Shown: in pieces, positions 29,278-39,376 of the stretch | Numbering within the stretch: the stretch's first letter is position 1 | Layout: every line of letters starts with the position of its first letter | Origin: an uncultured Syntrophobacterales bacterium | Lineage (GTDB): Bacteria; Desulfobacterota; Syntrophia; Syntrophales; UBA5619 | Assembly (NCBI GenBank): GCA_903928915.1 | Contig: CAIYSL010000018.1 | Location: 1 to 64,000, forward strand | DNA: 64,000 nt | Direction: 5' to 3' | Translations under genes and position numbers: made by a program | Notes under the pieces: model-generated | What the model was told of the DNA's origin: nothing | Seen by the model: the letters and a program-made list of their open reading frames with translations, nothing else | Databases searched by the model: none

Positions 29278-29478
29278 GCTTCCCTCCTTAATGGTTGTGT
29301 TGATCGCTTCGGGGACATTCCCCGCAGCGTGTTTCGTTTCCTGCCGCTACCCCGCAGCATGCTGTGGAGGGTGAAGCGGTCGCCGGGACCCTGATTGCGC
29401 GCAAAACAGTTTCCCTCGCCAGGAGCCATCCGGTCGGGATGTCACGAAACTGGTACCCGGCAGCTGGTCCGCTTGCGC

Positions 29479-30432
29479 CTACAGCGTAATCTGTGCTCCG
29501 GCCGTGTTGAGCAGGAAGGCCTCGGGCATCTCCCGCGCCACCGCAGCCAGCGTCTTGAAGCCGCTGCAGTGCATCGGGGATACAAGGGCGGGTTTCAGTC
29601 GCTTCAACTCCTCGATCGTCTTGTTTGCCTTCTCCTCAGAAATCCCCGGGAATCCCAGGTGAAAACCGCCGAAGACGGCATGCACCTTCTCGACTCCGGT
29701 GACGGTCTGTGCCTGGCGAATCGTGTTGACGATGCCGGCATGGGCGCACCCGGCCACGACGACCAGGCCTTTGTCCCGCAGAACGACGATCAGGGCCAGG
29801 TCGTCGGCGGTTTCATCCTCGACAAAGGCGCCGTTTTTCAGGCACCGCAGAGCCGATGGGGTCCCCGCCGGAGGGCCGGGGGGCTCGAAGGGGGTGGTGA
29901 GGGGAATTTCCCCGGTGGTAAACGCGGCCGGCCCCATCTGCATGGGGTTGGCCGCCAGCACGAGCCTGCCTCCCGCCGCTTCGAGCTCCTCTTTGCGCAG
30001 AGACTGGTTGTAATAGGGGATCACCCAGCCGTTCCCGGCGACCACATACCGGGTCAAGAAGGCGTTGGGGTGGATGATGACGGGCAGCGGAACGCTGCGG
30101 GCCTTCAGCAGGGCAACAAGCCCGCCGTAATGGTCGGGATGCCCGTGGCTGATGACCGCGTGATCGATGCTGTCCGGGGAGATGTGCAGGGCCGACATGT
30201 TGTGGAGGATGACCGAGTCGCTCAGCCCTGCGTCGAAGAGGATGCGGTACCGCTGGCCGGCGAAGGAGATGTCGACCAGCAGCGAGATCCCGTTTTCCGC
30301 CTGGATCGGCTTGTTCCGCGGGTCGAAGTGAAACGCGAGCCCCGTCCGTTTGACCGTCTCCGTATTCGGAATGAGCATGTCCACATAGTTCTCGACCAGC
30401 GTGGTGATCGTTATCCCGTCCGCTGCCTGCAT
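29479..30432 (-). CDS. MBL-fold metallohydrolase
   Basis: HAVISHGHPDHYGGLVALL; VVVAGCAHAGIVNTIRQAQ; start trimmed to MQAADGITITTLVENYVD. Confidence 0.88.
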   Translation of the reverse strand: MQAADGITITTLVENYVDMLIPNTETVKRTGLAFHFDPRNKPIQAENGISLLVDISFAGQRYRILFDAGLSDSVILHNMSALHISPDSIDHAVISHGHPDHYGGLVALLKARSVPLPVIIHPNAFLTRYVVAGNGWVIPYYNQSLRKEELEAAGGRLVLAANPMQMGPAAFTTGEIPLTTPFEPPGPPAGTPSALRCLKNGAFVEDETADDLALIVVLRDKGLVVVAGCAHAGIVNTIRQAQTVTGVEKVHAVFGGFHLGFPGISEEKANKTIEELKRLKPALVSPMHCSGFKTLAAVAREMPEAFLLNTAGAQITL

Positions 30433-30605
30433 CTTCGACTCCTTATATCTCCGGTTATTGTCGAGCATCGCACAACGGTTCGCCCCCGCTTCAGCGCCAT
30501 CAGCCGGGCGCGGCGGGCAGGGGGCTACGATACGACCGCCGCGAAGAAATAGCAAGAAAAAGGTTGTTCCCGGGCGGGCTGCCGAGGACGGCGGAACGTT
30601 TTCCG

Positions 30606-30634
30606 TTGACATTCACGGGAGGCTTCCTTAAGCT
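30606..30634 (+). promoter_or_regulatory. Sigma70-like promoter upstream of fumarase genes
   Basis: TTGACA - 17 nt - TAAGCT. Confidence 0.4.
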
Positions 30635-30714
30635 CTGACGCACGACGGTCACCGGCGGGCCCGCCGATGCCCCGGGACCCGCCGCGTTTGTTCGCGAAAG
30701 GAGCGTGTGAAGCA

Positions 30715-31224
30715 GTGGAGAGCCTATCGATTCGGACCCCGATCAGCCCCGAGATTGCCGGGAACCTCACCGTCGGGGATGCCTTCGCGCTGCACGGCAA
30801 GATCCTCTGCGCCCGCGATGCCGCCCTGTCCCGCCTCGTGCGGATGCTCGATACGGGGACCCTGGGAGACTTGGCGGAACATCTGAAGGGAGCCGTGATC
30901 TTTCACACCGCCGTGAGCGATGCGGGCATCGGGCCGACCAGCAGCAACAAGGTCGAGATCGAAGGCAGCATCGGCCCGCTCTCGGCCGCGGGGGTGCGGA
31001 TCCATCTGGGCAAGGGCGCCATCTCCGCCGCGACCGTCGCCCGGATGTCCTCGGCCGGCAGCGTGTTCGCGGTAACCCCGCCGGCTACGGCGCTGTTCAT
31101 GGACAAGATCGTCTCCCGGCGGATCCTCGCCTTCCCCGAGGAGGGGATGGAGGCGCTGTTCGAGCTCGACGTGCGGGGTCTGCCCGGGATCGTGGCCGCG
31201 GCGAAGGGGGCAAGCATCTATTGA
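30715..31224 (+). CDS. Class I fumarate hydratase / tartrate dehydratase beta-type subunit (GTG start)
   Basis: GAVIFHTAVSDAGIGPTSSNKVEIEGSIGPLSAAGVRIHLGKG. Confidence 0.9.
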   Translation: MESLSIRTPISPEIAGNLTVGDAFALHGKILCARDAALSRLVRMLDTGTLGDLAEHLKGAVIFHTAVSDAGIGPTSSNKVEIEGSIGPLSAAGVRIHLGKGAISAATVARMSSAGSVFAVTPPATALFMDKIVSRRILAFPEEGMEALFELDVRGLPGIVAAAKGASIY

Positions 31225-31276
31225 CGGTCAACGGACGGCGCCGAAGCGGTCCGCTCTGCACAGGAGAAGCGACGAC

Positions 31277-32152
31277 ATGACGACACGCTGCGAGCGGGTT
31301 GAGGGCTTGGTGAAGGAGCTGCTGATCACCGCATCCACCACCTTCCGTCCGGATCAGTACCGGGCCTACGAGCGGGCCATCGCCCGGGAGACCAACCCCC
31401 CCTCCCGGTGGGCGATGGAGGCGATGGTGGAAAATGCCCGCATCGCCGCCGCCAAGAGGTACCCCCTGTGCGACGATACGGGCATCCCGCACTTGATCGT
31501 GGAGGTCGGCGCCGAGGTGGCGATCTCCGGGGAGCTGCTGGAGGCGATCCGGGCGGGTGTTGCCGCGGGCCAGCGGGCGCTCCCGACGCGGCCGATGGGG
31601 CTTATGGGAAACGACGAGCAGCGGATCGCACAGAGCGGGGGCGTGTCGTCCGACCCGGCCTGGGTCGTCCCCCCGGCGATGCTGGTGAAGCCGATCCCCG
31701 GGGATGAACTGCGGATCACGGTCCTGATGTTGGGCGGCGGTCCGGAGCTGCGCTCGACCACCGTCAAGGTGTTCCACGAACGCAACGCCGAAGGGGTGAT
31801 CCGCGAGGCGGGGAGGTGGGCCGCCGAGGTGGCCGCGAAACTGGGGTGCACACCCACGCTTCCTTGCATCGGCATCGGCCGGACCCACTACGAGGCGACG
31901 ACGATGATGCTCGAGGCGATGCAGGAGGGGGACCTCGACTGCCAGAGTGAATGGGAGCGGATCGTGACCGAGATGGTGAACGCCTCGGGCAGCGGTTCGC
32001 TGGGCCTGCGTGGGACCGTGACCGCCCTGGGTTGCTTCATCCGCGTGGGGCCGCAACGCGCCAGCGGTCAGCGCATGGTCTGCATGCGGCCGGGGTGCTC
32101 GGTCGACGTCCGGCGGGCCACGGTCACGATGCGCGCCCGCGAGCTCGCGTAA
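31277..32152 (+). CDS. Class I fumarate hydratase / tartrate dehydratase alpha-type subunit
   Basis: YPLCDDTGIPHLIVEVGAEVAIS; PCIGIGRTHYEATTMMLEAM; MVNASGSGSLGLRG. Confidence 0.92.
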   Translation: MTTRCERVEGLVKELLITASTTFRPDQYRAYERAIARETNPPSRWAMEAMVENARIAAAKRYPLCDDTGIPHLIVEVGAEVAISGELLEAIRAGVAAGQRALPTRPMGLMGNDEQRIAQSGGVSSDPAWVVPPAMLVKPIPGDELRITVLMLGGGPELRSTTVKVFHERNAEGVIREAGRWAAEVAAKLGCTPTLPCIGIGRTHYEATTMMLEAMQEGDLDCQSEWERIVTEMVNASGSGSLGLRGTVTALGCFIRVGPQRASGQRMVCMRPGCSVDVRRATVTMRARELA

Positions 32153-32511
32153 CGGGGCGGGCCGCGCCCGCCGTAAGCCTTCCTGCCCTCGGCAGACTCG
32201 ACCGGGAGATCGTGACGGATCTCACGGAACTGTTCGGCTGGGATATCTATTGACGGTCACCTCTCCGGGTTTGCCAAGGGGATCGCCAGGGGGAAGCGCG
32301 TGGACCGGGGAGACGCGATCGGGTATATGCGGGCAGGACGGGCGTTGCGACCGGACCGCATCCCGTTTTCCGAGTGCAGCACCAGGGGAGGGATGGCAAT
32401 CCTCTCCGGGGAACGCCCGCACGACCGGCGCTGATCCGGTTCCTCCGCTCGCCGGCGCGACGAGCCCTGATCAGGGGCGAGGTGAGGTGCGGAGGGCGAC
32501 CGTAAATTTCG

Positions 32512-32540
32512 TTGACAGATACGACCGTTCTCCTTAGAAT
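32512..32540 (+). promoter_or_regulatory. Sigma70-like promoter upstream of CoA-transferase gene
   Basis: TTGACA - 17 nt - TAGAAT. Confidence 0.6.
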
Positions 32541-32598
32541 CGCCCCGGCAACTCTGTCGCCTTTTCACCGCCTACCGCTTACGGGGAGTGATCGCACG

Positions 32599-33786
32599 AT
32601 GAGCCTACCGCTGACGGGTGTACGGATCCTCGATTTAACGCTGATCATGGCCGGCCCTTACTGCACCCTGATCCTGGGGGACCTGGGGGCGGAGGTGATC
32701 AAGATCGAAAAACCGGGAATCGGCGAATCGTCGCGCGAGATGCCCCCCCATTTCTTCGCGGGGCAATCGGCTTATTTCATCGCCATGAACCGGAACAAAA
32801 AGAGCATGACCCTCGACCTGAAGAGCGACGCGGGCAAGCGGATATTCCTGGACTTGGCCAGGAAGTCGGACGTGGTGATCGACAACTTCCGGCCGGGGGT
32901 GGTGAAGAAACTGGGGATCGACTTCGATACGCTCAAAACGATCAACCCCCGCATCATCTGCTGCTCCATATCGGGATACGGCCAGACCGGTCCGTTCCGG
33001 GACCGGCCGGCCTTCGACCTGGTGATTCAGGCCCGGGGCGGGATCATGAGCTATACCGGGGAGGAGGGGCAGATGCCGGTGCGGATGGGGGCGCCGATGG
33101 GCGATCTGTCCGGCGGGGTATTCGCGTCGCAGGGCATCCTGGCAGCGCTCTACCAGCGGGAAAAGACGGGGCGCGGCCAGCGGATCGACATCAGCCTGGT
33201 TGACTGCCAGACGTCGCTGCTCACCTACCGCGCCCAGTTCTATCTGGTGGGCAAGGAGATCGCGCGGCCCGTCGGCTCGGGCCACGTTTCCGCCCATCCG
33301 ATCAGGGCGTTTCGGACCCGGACCTTCGACGTGGTGATCGACGCCAATACGGAGAGCATCTTCACCGAACTGTGCGACGCCATCGGCCGGCCGGAGATGG
33401 CGCGAGACGGCAAATTCAACTCGCGGGAGGCGCGGCTCAAGAACAAAGAGGAGCTGTACGCCATCCTGGAGGAGGCGTTCCTCAAGAAGACCGGCGAGGA
33501 GTGGCTGGAGATCCTGGAGAAACGCATCCCCATCGCCCCGATCAACACGATCGACAAGGCCCTCGCCGATCCCCAGACGCTCAGCCGCAACATGGTGGTC
33601 GAGGTGGAATACCCGGACAACAAGAAGCTCCGTATCGTGGGCAATCCCATCAAGATGTCCGAAGTGGACGAGGAGGTGTTCCGGCGTCCCCCCTACCTGG
33701 GTGAGCATACCGAGGAGATCCTCCGGGACCTCCTCCAGTACCCGCCGGAACGGATCGAGGCGATCAAAACCGAGAAGGCTGTGTAG
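32599..33786 (+). CDS. CaiB/BaiF family (type III) CoA-transferase
   Basis: MSLPLTGVRILDLTLIMAGPYCTLILGDLGAEVIKIEKPG; DVVIDNFRPGVVKKLGID. Confidence 0.95.
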   Translation: MSLPLTGVRILDLTLIMAGPYCTLILGDLGAEVIKIEKPGIGESSREMPPHFFAGQSAYFIAMNRNKKSMTLDLKSDAGKRIFLDLARKSDVVIDNFRPGVVKKLGIDFDTLKTINPRIICCSISGYGQTGPFRDRPAFDLVIQARGGIMSYTGEEGQMPVRMGAPMGDLSGGVFASQGILAALYQREKTGRGQRIDISLVDCQTSLLTYRAQFYLVGKEIARPVGSGHVSAHPIRAFRTRTFDVVIDANTESIFTELCDAIGRPEMARDGKFNSREARLKNKEELYAILEEAFLKKTGEEWLEILEKRIPIAPINTIDKALADPQTLSRNMVVEVEYPDNKKLRIVGNPIKMSEVDEEVFRRPPYLGEHTEEILRDLLQYPPERIEAIKTEKAV

Positions 33787-33794
33787 CCGCTCCC

Positions 33795-34757
33795 ATGATC
33801 CGCAACCGCCGTACCTTTCCGAACCCCGCCGATCGGGCGATCCGCGACCGCGTGCTCAGGGCGATCGCGGCCAATCGCGTCCCCGGACTGCATTTCGCCG
33901 GCCATTTTCTCGACCTGGCATGGCAGGAAGTCACGGCCGATACGGCGGCCATGGCGATGGCGGCGGGGCCGCACTGCCGCGATGCGGACGGGGCGGTGAA
34001 CCTCGTGGCGCTGGGGATCCTGGTGGACAACATCCTTGCCACCCCCACGCGGACCGAAGCCGTCCCCGGTGCGCGGCTGGCGACCATCCAGATCAACCTC
34101 CAATTCACCGGTCAGCAGATCAGCGGGGACCTTACCGCCGAAGGACGCCTGGTGGGCCGCAGCGAGCAGGCGCAGCTGCGGCGGGAGCTGTCGTCGGCGA
34201 CGATCTCGGCTGCGGGGGCGGCGGTCTGCCACGCGAGCGGCGAATTCGCGCTGCTCGACGCCCCGCCGGGCGTTACCCTCGCCCCGCTGCCCTGGCAGCG
34301 GAGCGAGCCTCCGCCGCTCGCGACGGTCGACCCCGACGAATTCACCCCCGCTGAACGGGCGATCCTCAGGCTCTGCGACGCCGCGCTGGCGAAGTCAACG
34401 CCCGCGGCCTCGTTCATCCAACATCTCTGGGGCGGCCTGCCGCGGCGAAGCGCGCACGGGGCGGCTCACCGCGTTGCGATCGGTCCGCACATCGGCAACC
34501 GGGTCGGTCACGTCCAGGGCGGAGCGCTGCTCGGCCTGGCGGCGACCACCGCCCGCGCGGCGGCGCCCGCAGGGATGCTGCCGGCCGCGATCTCGGCCTG
34601 GTACATAAGCCCCGGCCGCGGTGCGGCGCTCACCATTCGCTCGCGCATCCTGCATGCGGGCCGTACCCTCGCCGTGGTTCGAACCGAGATCAAGACCCCC
34701 GCCGGCGAACGCGTGCTCGAGGCGGTGAGTCACCACGTGGCGCGCAGAGCCGCCTGA
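33795..34757 (+). CDS. Double-hotdog PaaI/acyl-CoA thioesterase-like protein
   Basis: Two hotdog-like halves; GPHIGNRVGHVQGGALLGLAATTA. Confidence 0.75.
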   Translation: MIRNRRTFPNPADRAIRDRVLRAIAANRVPGLHFAGHFLDLAWQEVTADTAAMAMAAGPHCRDADGAVNLVALGILVDNILATPTRTEAVPGARLATIQINLQFTGQQISGDLTAEGRLVGRSEQAQLRRELSSATISAAGAAVCHASGEFALLDAPPGVTLAPLPWQRSEPPPLATVDPDEFTPAERAILRLCDAALAKSTPAASFIQHLWGGLPRRSAHGAAHRVAIGPHIGNRVGHVQGGALLGLAATTARAAAPAGMLPAAISAWYISPGRGAALTIRSRILHAGRTLAVVRTEIKTPAGERVLEAVSHHVARRAA

Positions 34758-34977
34758 CCCCAGCAACCGGAAGCGGAGCTCACGACCGCAGCTCCGTGCG
34801 TTTTTCCCGCGCCGCCGTGCGGGAACGTACCCCCGTCGCAACGGCAGGTCGTTTCGCCGCAGGCTCCGCTCAAAGGGTTGGGGAAAAAGCCGCGGGCACG
34901 GGGCCGAGCGGCGCACGCCCCCGCGCATTCCGCCGGCCGGAGGACAGGAGTGGGGGCAGATGCTCCCGGCGTACGGG

Positions 34978-35778
34978 TCAGCGGGAGGCGGGAGCCGCCG
35001 GCACGGCGCCGGAAACCCGAGCCTCGGTGTGTGCCGTGACGACCGTCTCGATGGCGATCTGCATCCGGGCCCCGGTCCGGGAGGGGGGGAGGTCGAAGGC
35101 CCGAGCGGGGAGTACAGAGGCAAAAGAAAGCGCCGCCGCGAGGGCGGCCGTGAGGAGCTTCTGCTGGAGACACAGCCCCCGGGTGAGCTGCTCGGGTTTG
35201 AGATAGCCCCCCTCGACGAGAACTTCGCCGATCTTCTTGCGGGAGACCTTCTGGCGCCGGAGGGCCTCTTCGATCTTTTCCCGGGAGATCATCCGATTCC
35301 GGACGAGGATTTCCCCCAGCCGAAGCGCGGACCGCTCTTTTTGTTCCGCGCCCTGCCTGCGCTGGAACCCGAGCACCGCAGTGAGCTCCGCGGCGGTGAT
35401 CAGCCCCTTGCGGACGAGGATCGTCCCGAGCTTCTCCCCGGTCCGCTCCTGTTCCTCCAGGGCCTCCCCGAGGGAGTCGGGCCGCAGGCGTCTGGCCCGG
35501 ACGAGCAACTCGCCCAGCAGCTCGCGCATCCCCGCCGCTGCCGCAATCGCCTCTGCGGGGGAAGAGCATTCCTTCTGCACCGAGAGGATCGTCTCCAACT
35601 CCGCCTCGTCCAGGATGCCCATCCCCACGAGGACGGCACCGAGCTGGGCGCCGGTGTTCCGCTGCCGTTCGAGCGCCACCCAAAGGGCGGCCGAAGAAAC
35701 GAACGCGCCGTCGAGAAGGATCGTTCCCAGCATCCCTGTCTTTCCTGCCGGCCCGTTCATCGCCCGCGATTCTTCCAT
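34978..35778 (-). CDS. Stand-alone MshEN/GspE-N-like repeat protein with C-terminal hydrophobic helix
   Basis: Six repeats of LG-x-[IVL]-L-V-x2-G-x-[IL]-x4-L-x2-[AV]-L-x2-Q; no ATPase domain; then LLTAALAAALSFASVLPARA. Confidence 0.75.
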   Translation of the reverse strand: MEESRAMNGPAGKTGMLGTILLDGAFVSSAALWVALERQRNTGAQLGAVLVGMGILDEAELETILSVQKECSSPAEAIAAAAGMRELLGELLVRARRLRPDSLGEALEEQERTGEKLGTILVRKGLITAAELTAVLGFQRRQGAEQKERSALRLGEILVRNRMISREKIEEALRRQKVSRKKIGEVLVEGGYLKPEQLTRGLCLQQKLLTAALAAALSFASVLPARAFDLPPSRTGARMQIAIETVVTAHTEARVSGAVPAAPASR

Positions 35779-36002
35779 GAAACACCAGCCAGTCTTTCGT
35801 TTGCCCCCTCCCGCGGAAGGTAAGCCGGGGCCGGGGCTGCGCTTTCTTGCGCAGCCCTCCGGGCGGGCACGTCCGCCTGGAAGAGAAATCGGCAGTTCGA
35901 CGGAACAACTTTAGGGGAAAATTCGCCCGTACCTCCCGGCAGGAGGGGGCAAAGACAGCGCAGAGGAGGGGCGCGCGGCGATACGCCGCCGGCGGGAGAG
36001 GA

Positions 36003-37040
36003 TCATCCGCCGCTCAGCGCCTCGGCGCGCCGCCAGTCCTCCCGGATGATCCCCAGGAGCTCCTTCGCGAATGCCGATTCCAGGACGATGCCTTCGAAAT
36101 CGGGGGGGCAGTGGAGTTTTTGCATCAGCAGACCGTCGCCGTCGAACCAGCGGGGAAGCGCGCCTCCGAAGAAGTAGCCCGCCTCCCGGAGGGCGCGCAC
36201 CGCGGCGCCGACCCAGGGCGTCGTCAAGTCCGCCCACACCTGGTACACCGCGGCCTGCTTCTCCCGGCCCCGGGCCTCCAGTTCGGCGAGCCGGGCGCTG
36301 AAATCGTCCCCGACGGCGAAGACGGCAATGCGGGCCACCCGGGCGTGTGCGAACATGGTCATCTCCATCCGGGAGGCGGTTCCGGGGGGGATCCGATCCA
36401 CCGACGGGCTCAGCTCCCGGCTATCGTCGAGGCGCCCATATATTTGCCGGAGCACGGCGTCGTACTCCAGCGGGAGGAAGATCCGGTGCGGCTTCGGCCG
36501 GAAGCAGCGGAACGCCGCGAGCGTCGCCACCCTGCCCCCCGCGCTTTGCTCCTTGACGTAGGCCTCCGCCGGCATCAGGGCGACTTCGAGGGCCGTCTCC
36601 ACGTACCGGCACGGCGCGATCGCCTTCTGCATGAAGGGATGGTTGCAGACCGCCTCGCCGAACACCTCCTCGATCTCGGGACGGCGGGGGATGAACTCCT
36701 CGTTCAGATACCCGAGCATGCGCGTGTTGACGCCCAGGCTGCGGTAGTCCTTCCGGACCAGCCCGACCCCGGACTCGTACAGGGAGCGGCAGGGCGCCGA
36801 CGGGTACAGGTGGTTCACCCCGACGACCTCGCCGGAGGGGGTGCGGGCGCAGATCGACAGGTACCGGCCGTCCCCGTTGGCCCGGACGATCTCCGCGGGG
36901 TCGTAGAACAGCCGGATCGGGTAGAGTTCCCCGTAGACGGCCCGAAAGAGGCGGACGATCCCTGCGGCATCCTCAGGCTGAAACTCGCCGATAATGAACT
37001 GCTCCTGCCCCGGGGGCACGACCGGTGAATCATGGCTCAT
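36003..37040 (-). CDS. GNAT-like N-acetyltransferase with extra C-terminal domain
   Basis: MSHDSPVVPPGQEQFIIGEFQPEDAAGIVRLFRAVYGELYPIRLFYDP; VVGVNHLYPSAPCRSLYESGVGLVRKDYRSLGV. Confidence 0.78.
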   Translation of the reverse strand: MSHDSPVVPPGQEQFIIGEFQPEDAAGIVRLFRAVYGELYPIRLFYDPAEIVRANGDGRYLSICARTPSGEVVGVNHLYPSAPCRSLYESGVGLVRKDYRSLGVNTRMLGYLNEEFIPRRPEIEEVFGEAVCNHPFMQKAIAPCRYVETALEVALMPAEAYVKEQSAGGRVATLAAFRCFRPKPHRIFLPLEYDAVLRQIYGRLDDSRELSPSVDRIPPGTASRMEMTMFAHARVARIAVFAVGDDFSARLAELEARGREKQAAVYQVWADLTTPWVGAAVRALREAGYFFGGALPRWFDGDGLLMQKLHCPPDFEGIVLESAFAKELLGIIREDWRRAEALSGG

Positions 37041-38248
37041 ACATTCATTCCTTTCTTCGGTGCGGGTGACACCGATGCAGGCGACAGGTTCATGATGAAC
37101 GCGAAGCAACAGAGGGCAAAGCCCGCGGCGACGTAGAACAGGAGATCGAACCCCGCCCCGAATGTGATCAGGAACCCGCCGAGATAGGGCAGCAGGAAAT
37201 AGGCCATGTCCAGGGTGAACAGCGCGAGGTTGGTGTTGATGCCCCGCAGCAGCGGCGGCGAGGCCGAAAACAGCAGGGCGTTCAGCAGGGGGAGGCTGAT
37301 CCCCATGCACAACCCGTACGCGCCCGCCAGCAGGGAGAAGGCCGTCCGTGCGCCGGCGTGCGGCAGGATGATGAAACAGGGGAGCAGGAGCACCAAGCTT
37401 ATGCGCAGCATGACCAGTTTGTCCAATCTGTCGAACAGGACTGCGCCGAAGGCGCGGACCGCGATCATCGCCACCATCGACAGGGTGAAAAAGAGGCCCA
37501 CGTCGCCGCCGCCGGTTTGCAGGGCGAGGTCCTTCAGGAAGTAGAAGACCGTGGCATGGGCGAGATAGATCGCCAGCCCCGCGCCCAGCAGCAGCCCGAC
37601 TGCCTTCAGCCGCAGGTTCTCCCGGATCTCGGCGGAGGTGGGGCGGCGAAGCAGGACGCCGTCTTTGCTTTGCAGCGCCCGGGCGAGGCGTCCGCGCAGG
37701 GCGATCAGCAGCACGATCGCCACCACCGCGAAGATCGAGACCCCGGCATAGATGTCCGCCTCGTTGCGGACAGCGGGAAGCACGGCCTCGGTCAGCGGCG
37801 GGATCACCGCGTAGGGGATCATCATCGCCACGCTGAGGATGCTGAACCCCTGACCGCTCTTCTCCGGGGGGATGAAGTTCACGACGAGCGAGATCGCCCC
37901 CGACGTGAGCAGCACGAACGCCGCGCCGTGGGCGATGCGCACCGCGATCAGCCCCGGCACCGTCGCGACCCCCATGTACGATAAGGAGACCGCCACCAGC
38001 AGGAACAGCGACGCCAGCATGACCGCAGGGGCGTTGCGCACGTGGAGCCAGGGGAGCAGGAATAGCCGCAGGATGAACGCGGCCATCGGTTCCAGCCCGA
38101 CCAGAAAACCCCGCCACGCCACGGGGATGCCGATGGTGCCCAGGTAGTGGTAGAAACTGTAGAAGACGCAGACGTTGCAGAAGGCCGCCATGATCGTCAG
38201 GGCGAGGGCGACAAACTCGAAGGAGATCCAGTTCCCGGGGGTGCGCAT
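37037..38248 (-). CDS. MFS transporter
   Basis: 12-TM hydrophobic profile; ATGA overlap with GNAT gene. Confidence 0.85.
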   Translation of the reverse strand: MRTPGNWISFEFVALALTIMAAFCNVCVFYSFYHYLGTIGIPVAWRGFLVGLEPMAAFILRLFLLPWLHVRNAPAVMLASLFLLVAVSLSYMGVATVPGLIAVRIAHGAAFVLLTSGAISLVVNFIPPEKSGQGFSILSVAMMIPYAVIPPLTEAVLPAVRNEADIYAGVSIFAVVAIVLLIALRGRLARALQSKDGVLLRRPTSAEIRENLRLKAVGLLLGAGLAIYLAHATVFYFLKDLALQTGGGDVGLFFTLSMVAMIAVRAFGAVLFDRLDKLVMLRISLVLLLPCFIILPHAGARTAFSLLAGAYGLCMGISLPLLNALLFSASPPLLRGINTNLALFTLDMAYFLLPYLGGFLITFGAGFDLLFYVAAGFALCCFAFIMNLSPASVSPAPKKGMNV

Positions 38249-38266
38249 CGCAAGAGGGTCCTTTCG

Positions 38267-39376
38267 CTACGGCAGGATCTTTTTCAAGGCGGCAACGCAG
38301 GCCTCCATCGCCTCCTGCCCGGCCAGGGTGATCCGGATGTGGTTCGGACAGCGGAAGCCGGTCATCGGCCGGATCATGATCCCCTCGCGCATCAGCTTCC
38401 GGTAGGCCAGGGTATCGCTCAGCGGGAGCTTCGCAATCAGGTAATTCCCCTCCCCCGCGATCACCGGCAGACCCATCTTCGCCAGCTCCCCGCGCAGAAA
38501 TGTCCGGCTCGTCCGGACCAGTGCGCGGGTCCGGCGGATGTGTCCCGTGTCGTCCTTCAGCGCCGCCAGGGCCGCCTCCTGGGCGATGCGGTTCACCGAA
38601 TAGACGACGCAGGTCCGGCGGATCATGTCCACGACCTCCGGCGCGCCGACCAGGTACCCGATCCGGAGCGCGGCGAGGCCGTACATCTTCGAGAAGGTCC
38701 GAAACACGACGAGGTTCGGGTATTCCCCGAGCAGGGAGATGCCGTTCGGGAAGTCCTCCTGCTCGACGAATTCGCAGTAGGCCTCGTCGACGACGACGAT
38801 CCGCCTGCCGCCGACGGCGGCGAGGAAGCCCCGCAGCCGCTCCCGCGTCCAGTAGCTCCCCGTGGGGTTGTTCGGGTTGCAGACGAACAGGATCTTCGTG
38901 CGCGGGTCGATGGCGGCGAGCATCGCCGCGTCGTCGAACCCCTCGTCCTTGAGGGGGATGACCCGCGCCTCGATCCCGGAGAAGACGGCCACCCACTCGT
39001 ACACGGCAAAGGTCTTGTCGGCGGTGACGATGTTGTCCCCCTGCTCGCAGAAGGCCTTGATCACGAAGGCGATCACCTCGTTGGCCCCGTTGCCGACGAG
39101 TATCTGGCCGGGGTCGACGCCGTGGACGGCCCCGAGCTCCTGCCGGAGGTAGTAGGAATCGCCGCTCGGATAGACGGCGCCCTGGGGCGGCGGGAAGCGC
39201 CGGATCACCTCCTGGGCGCCGGGCGGCGGCCCGAGCGGGTTTTCGTTGTTGTTCAGACGGTACAGCCGCGCGCAGCCGTAGAGCTTCATCAGCTCCGGGT
39301 CGGGCCTGCTGGGGATGTAGGGCTCGAATTCCCGGACATAGGCCGGGACCAGGCTCTCAAGATTCGGTTGCGTCAT
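38267..39376 (-). CDS. HisC-like PLP aminotransferase (histidinol-phosphate aminotransferase family)
   Basis: CNPNNPTGSYWTRERL; VVDEAYCEFV; FRTFSKMYGLAALRIGY. Confidence 0.9.
   Translation of the reverse strand: MTQPNLESLVPAYVREFEPYIPSRPDPELMKLYGCARLYRLNNNENPLGPPPGAQEVIRRFPPPQGAVYPSGDSYYLRQELGAVHGVDPGQILVGNGANEVIAFVIKAFCEQGDNIVTADKTFAVYEWVAVFSGIEARVIPLKDEGFDDAAMLAAIDPRTKILFVCNPNNPTGSYWTRERLRGFLAAVGGRRIVVVDEAYCEFVEQEDFPNGISLLGEYPNLVVFRTFSKMYGLAALRIGYLVGAPEVVDMIRRTCVVYSVNRIAQEAALAALKDDTGHIRRTRALVRTSRTFLRGELAKMGLPVIAGEGNYLIAKLPLSDTLAYRKLMREGIMIRPMTGFRCPNHIRITLAGQEAMEACVAALKKILP

Noticed and set aside
36003-38996. 997-aa ORF spanning the GNAT and MFS genes
   Set aside because: Only the last part (from 37040) is the real GNAT protein; the upstream portion is an out-of-frame reading of the MFS and HisC-like genes.
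38267-39376. Calling this gene hisC of the histidine pathway
   Set aside because: No other his genes nearby and tight coupling to ATPase-like/MFS/GNAT genes; only family-level assignment is justified.
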